From JALOBO01 sp023228225 (lineage in GTDB: Bacteria; Bacillota; Clostridia; Christensenellales; UBA1242): a stretch of 39,360 bases of DNA. Under the pieces are notes generated by a model that made no database searches, had not been told where the DNA came from, and saw only the letters and a program-made list of their open reading frames with translations. The stretch covers positions 1-39,360 of the forward strand of contig JBAYMN010000008.1 in the NCBI GenBank assembly GCA_041663585.1, read 5' to 3'. Position 1 is the first letter of the stretch. Each line of letters starts with the position of its first letter. The translations under genes were made by a program, and so were the position numbers. Below, one piece after another: positions 39,358 through 39,360 of the stretch.

Positions 39358-39360
39358 AAT

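Overview
The window reads as chromosome of a low-GC, Gram-positive anaerobe of the Clostridia type (Bacillota), probably an uncultured lineage. The evidence is the AT-rich sequence with TTGACA/TATAAT-like promoters and AGGAG ribosome sites, a full Rnf operon, a SpoVB-type flippase, the ywlE-rpiB pair, a clostridial-type GltX of 555 residues, DUF421 next to DUF4363, and a small Gly/Cys-rich protein of a kind seen in Firmicutes. TGA is used as a stop (end of rnfG), so the code is standard. The exact genus cannot be told from this sequence. Most genes lie on the minus strand.

Layout. 1-800: start of a DUF4238-like gene cut by the window edge, a repeat-rich non-coding stretch (TTATCAAA and TGCTGTCAA families), then a tRNA unit read leftward: promoter, tRNA-Ala(TGC), a broken 5' half of tRNA-Ile, an intact tRNA-Ile(GAT) and a terminator. 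0.9-7.2 kb: gltX, two secreted helical proteins of unknown role, a putative HExxH zinc protein and a metallophosphoesterase. 7.3-12.9 kb: an Rnf operon read as rnfC-D-G-(extra FMN-binding gene)-E-A-B, with an unusually short RnfB. 13-13.8 kb: two half-size TauE/SafE permease genes.

13.9-20.1 kb is mostly plus-strand: a four-repeat surface protein, spoVB, DUF421 and DUF4363, with a minus-strand two-LysM protein between. 20.1-25.8 kb: uvrA, uvrB and two related winged-helix-like/membrane proteins. 25.9-29.4 kb: a large Ig-repeat surface protein. 29.7-34 kb: a membrane protein, a plus-strand Gly/Cys-rich peptide gene, hflX and two exported proteins. 34.1-35 kb: ywlE and rpiB. 35.1-39.2 kb: an accessory-looking stretch (unknown gene, M14 carboxypeptidase, two unknown genes, Nudix hydrolase) behind a 5S rRNA gene at the right edge, which marks the end of an rRNA operon lying further right.

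How they work together: the Rnf operon is the energy centre (reduced ferredoxin to NAD+, coupled to ion export). UvrA and UvrB are two of the three excision-repair proteins; uvrC is not here. The surface proteins carry their own C-terminal membrane anchors rather than LPXTG signals. The most unusual items are the minimal RnfB with the added FMN-binding gene, the RnfC insertion, the broken tRNA copy beside the repeat cluster, and a hairpin that covers the ribosome site of the carboxypeptidase gene. No CRISPR array, transposase or integrase was seen. Promoters and terminators were called by eye.
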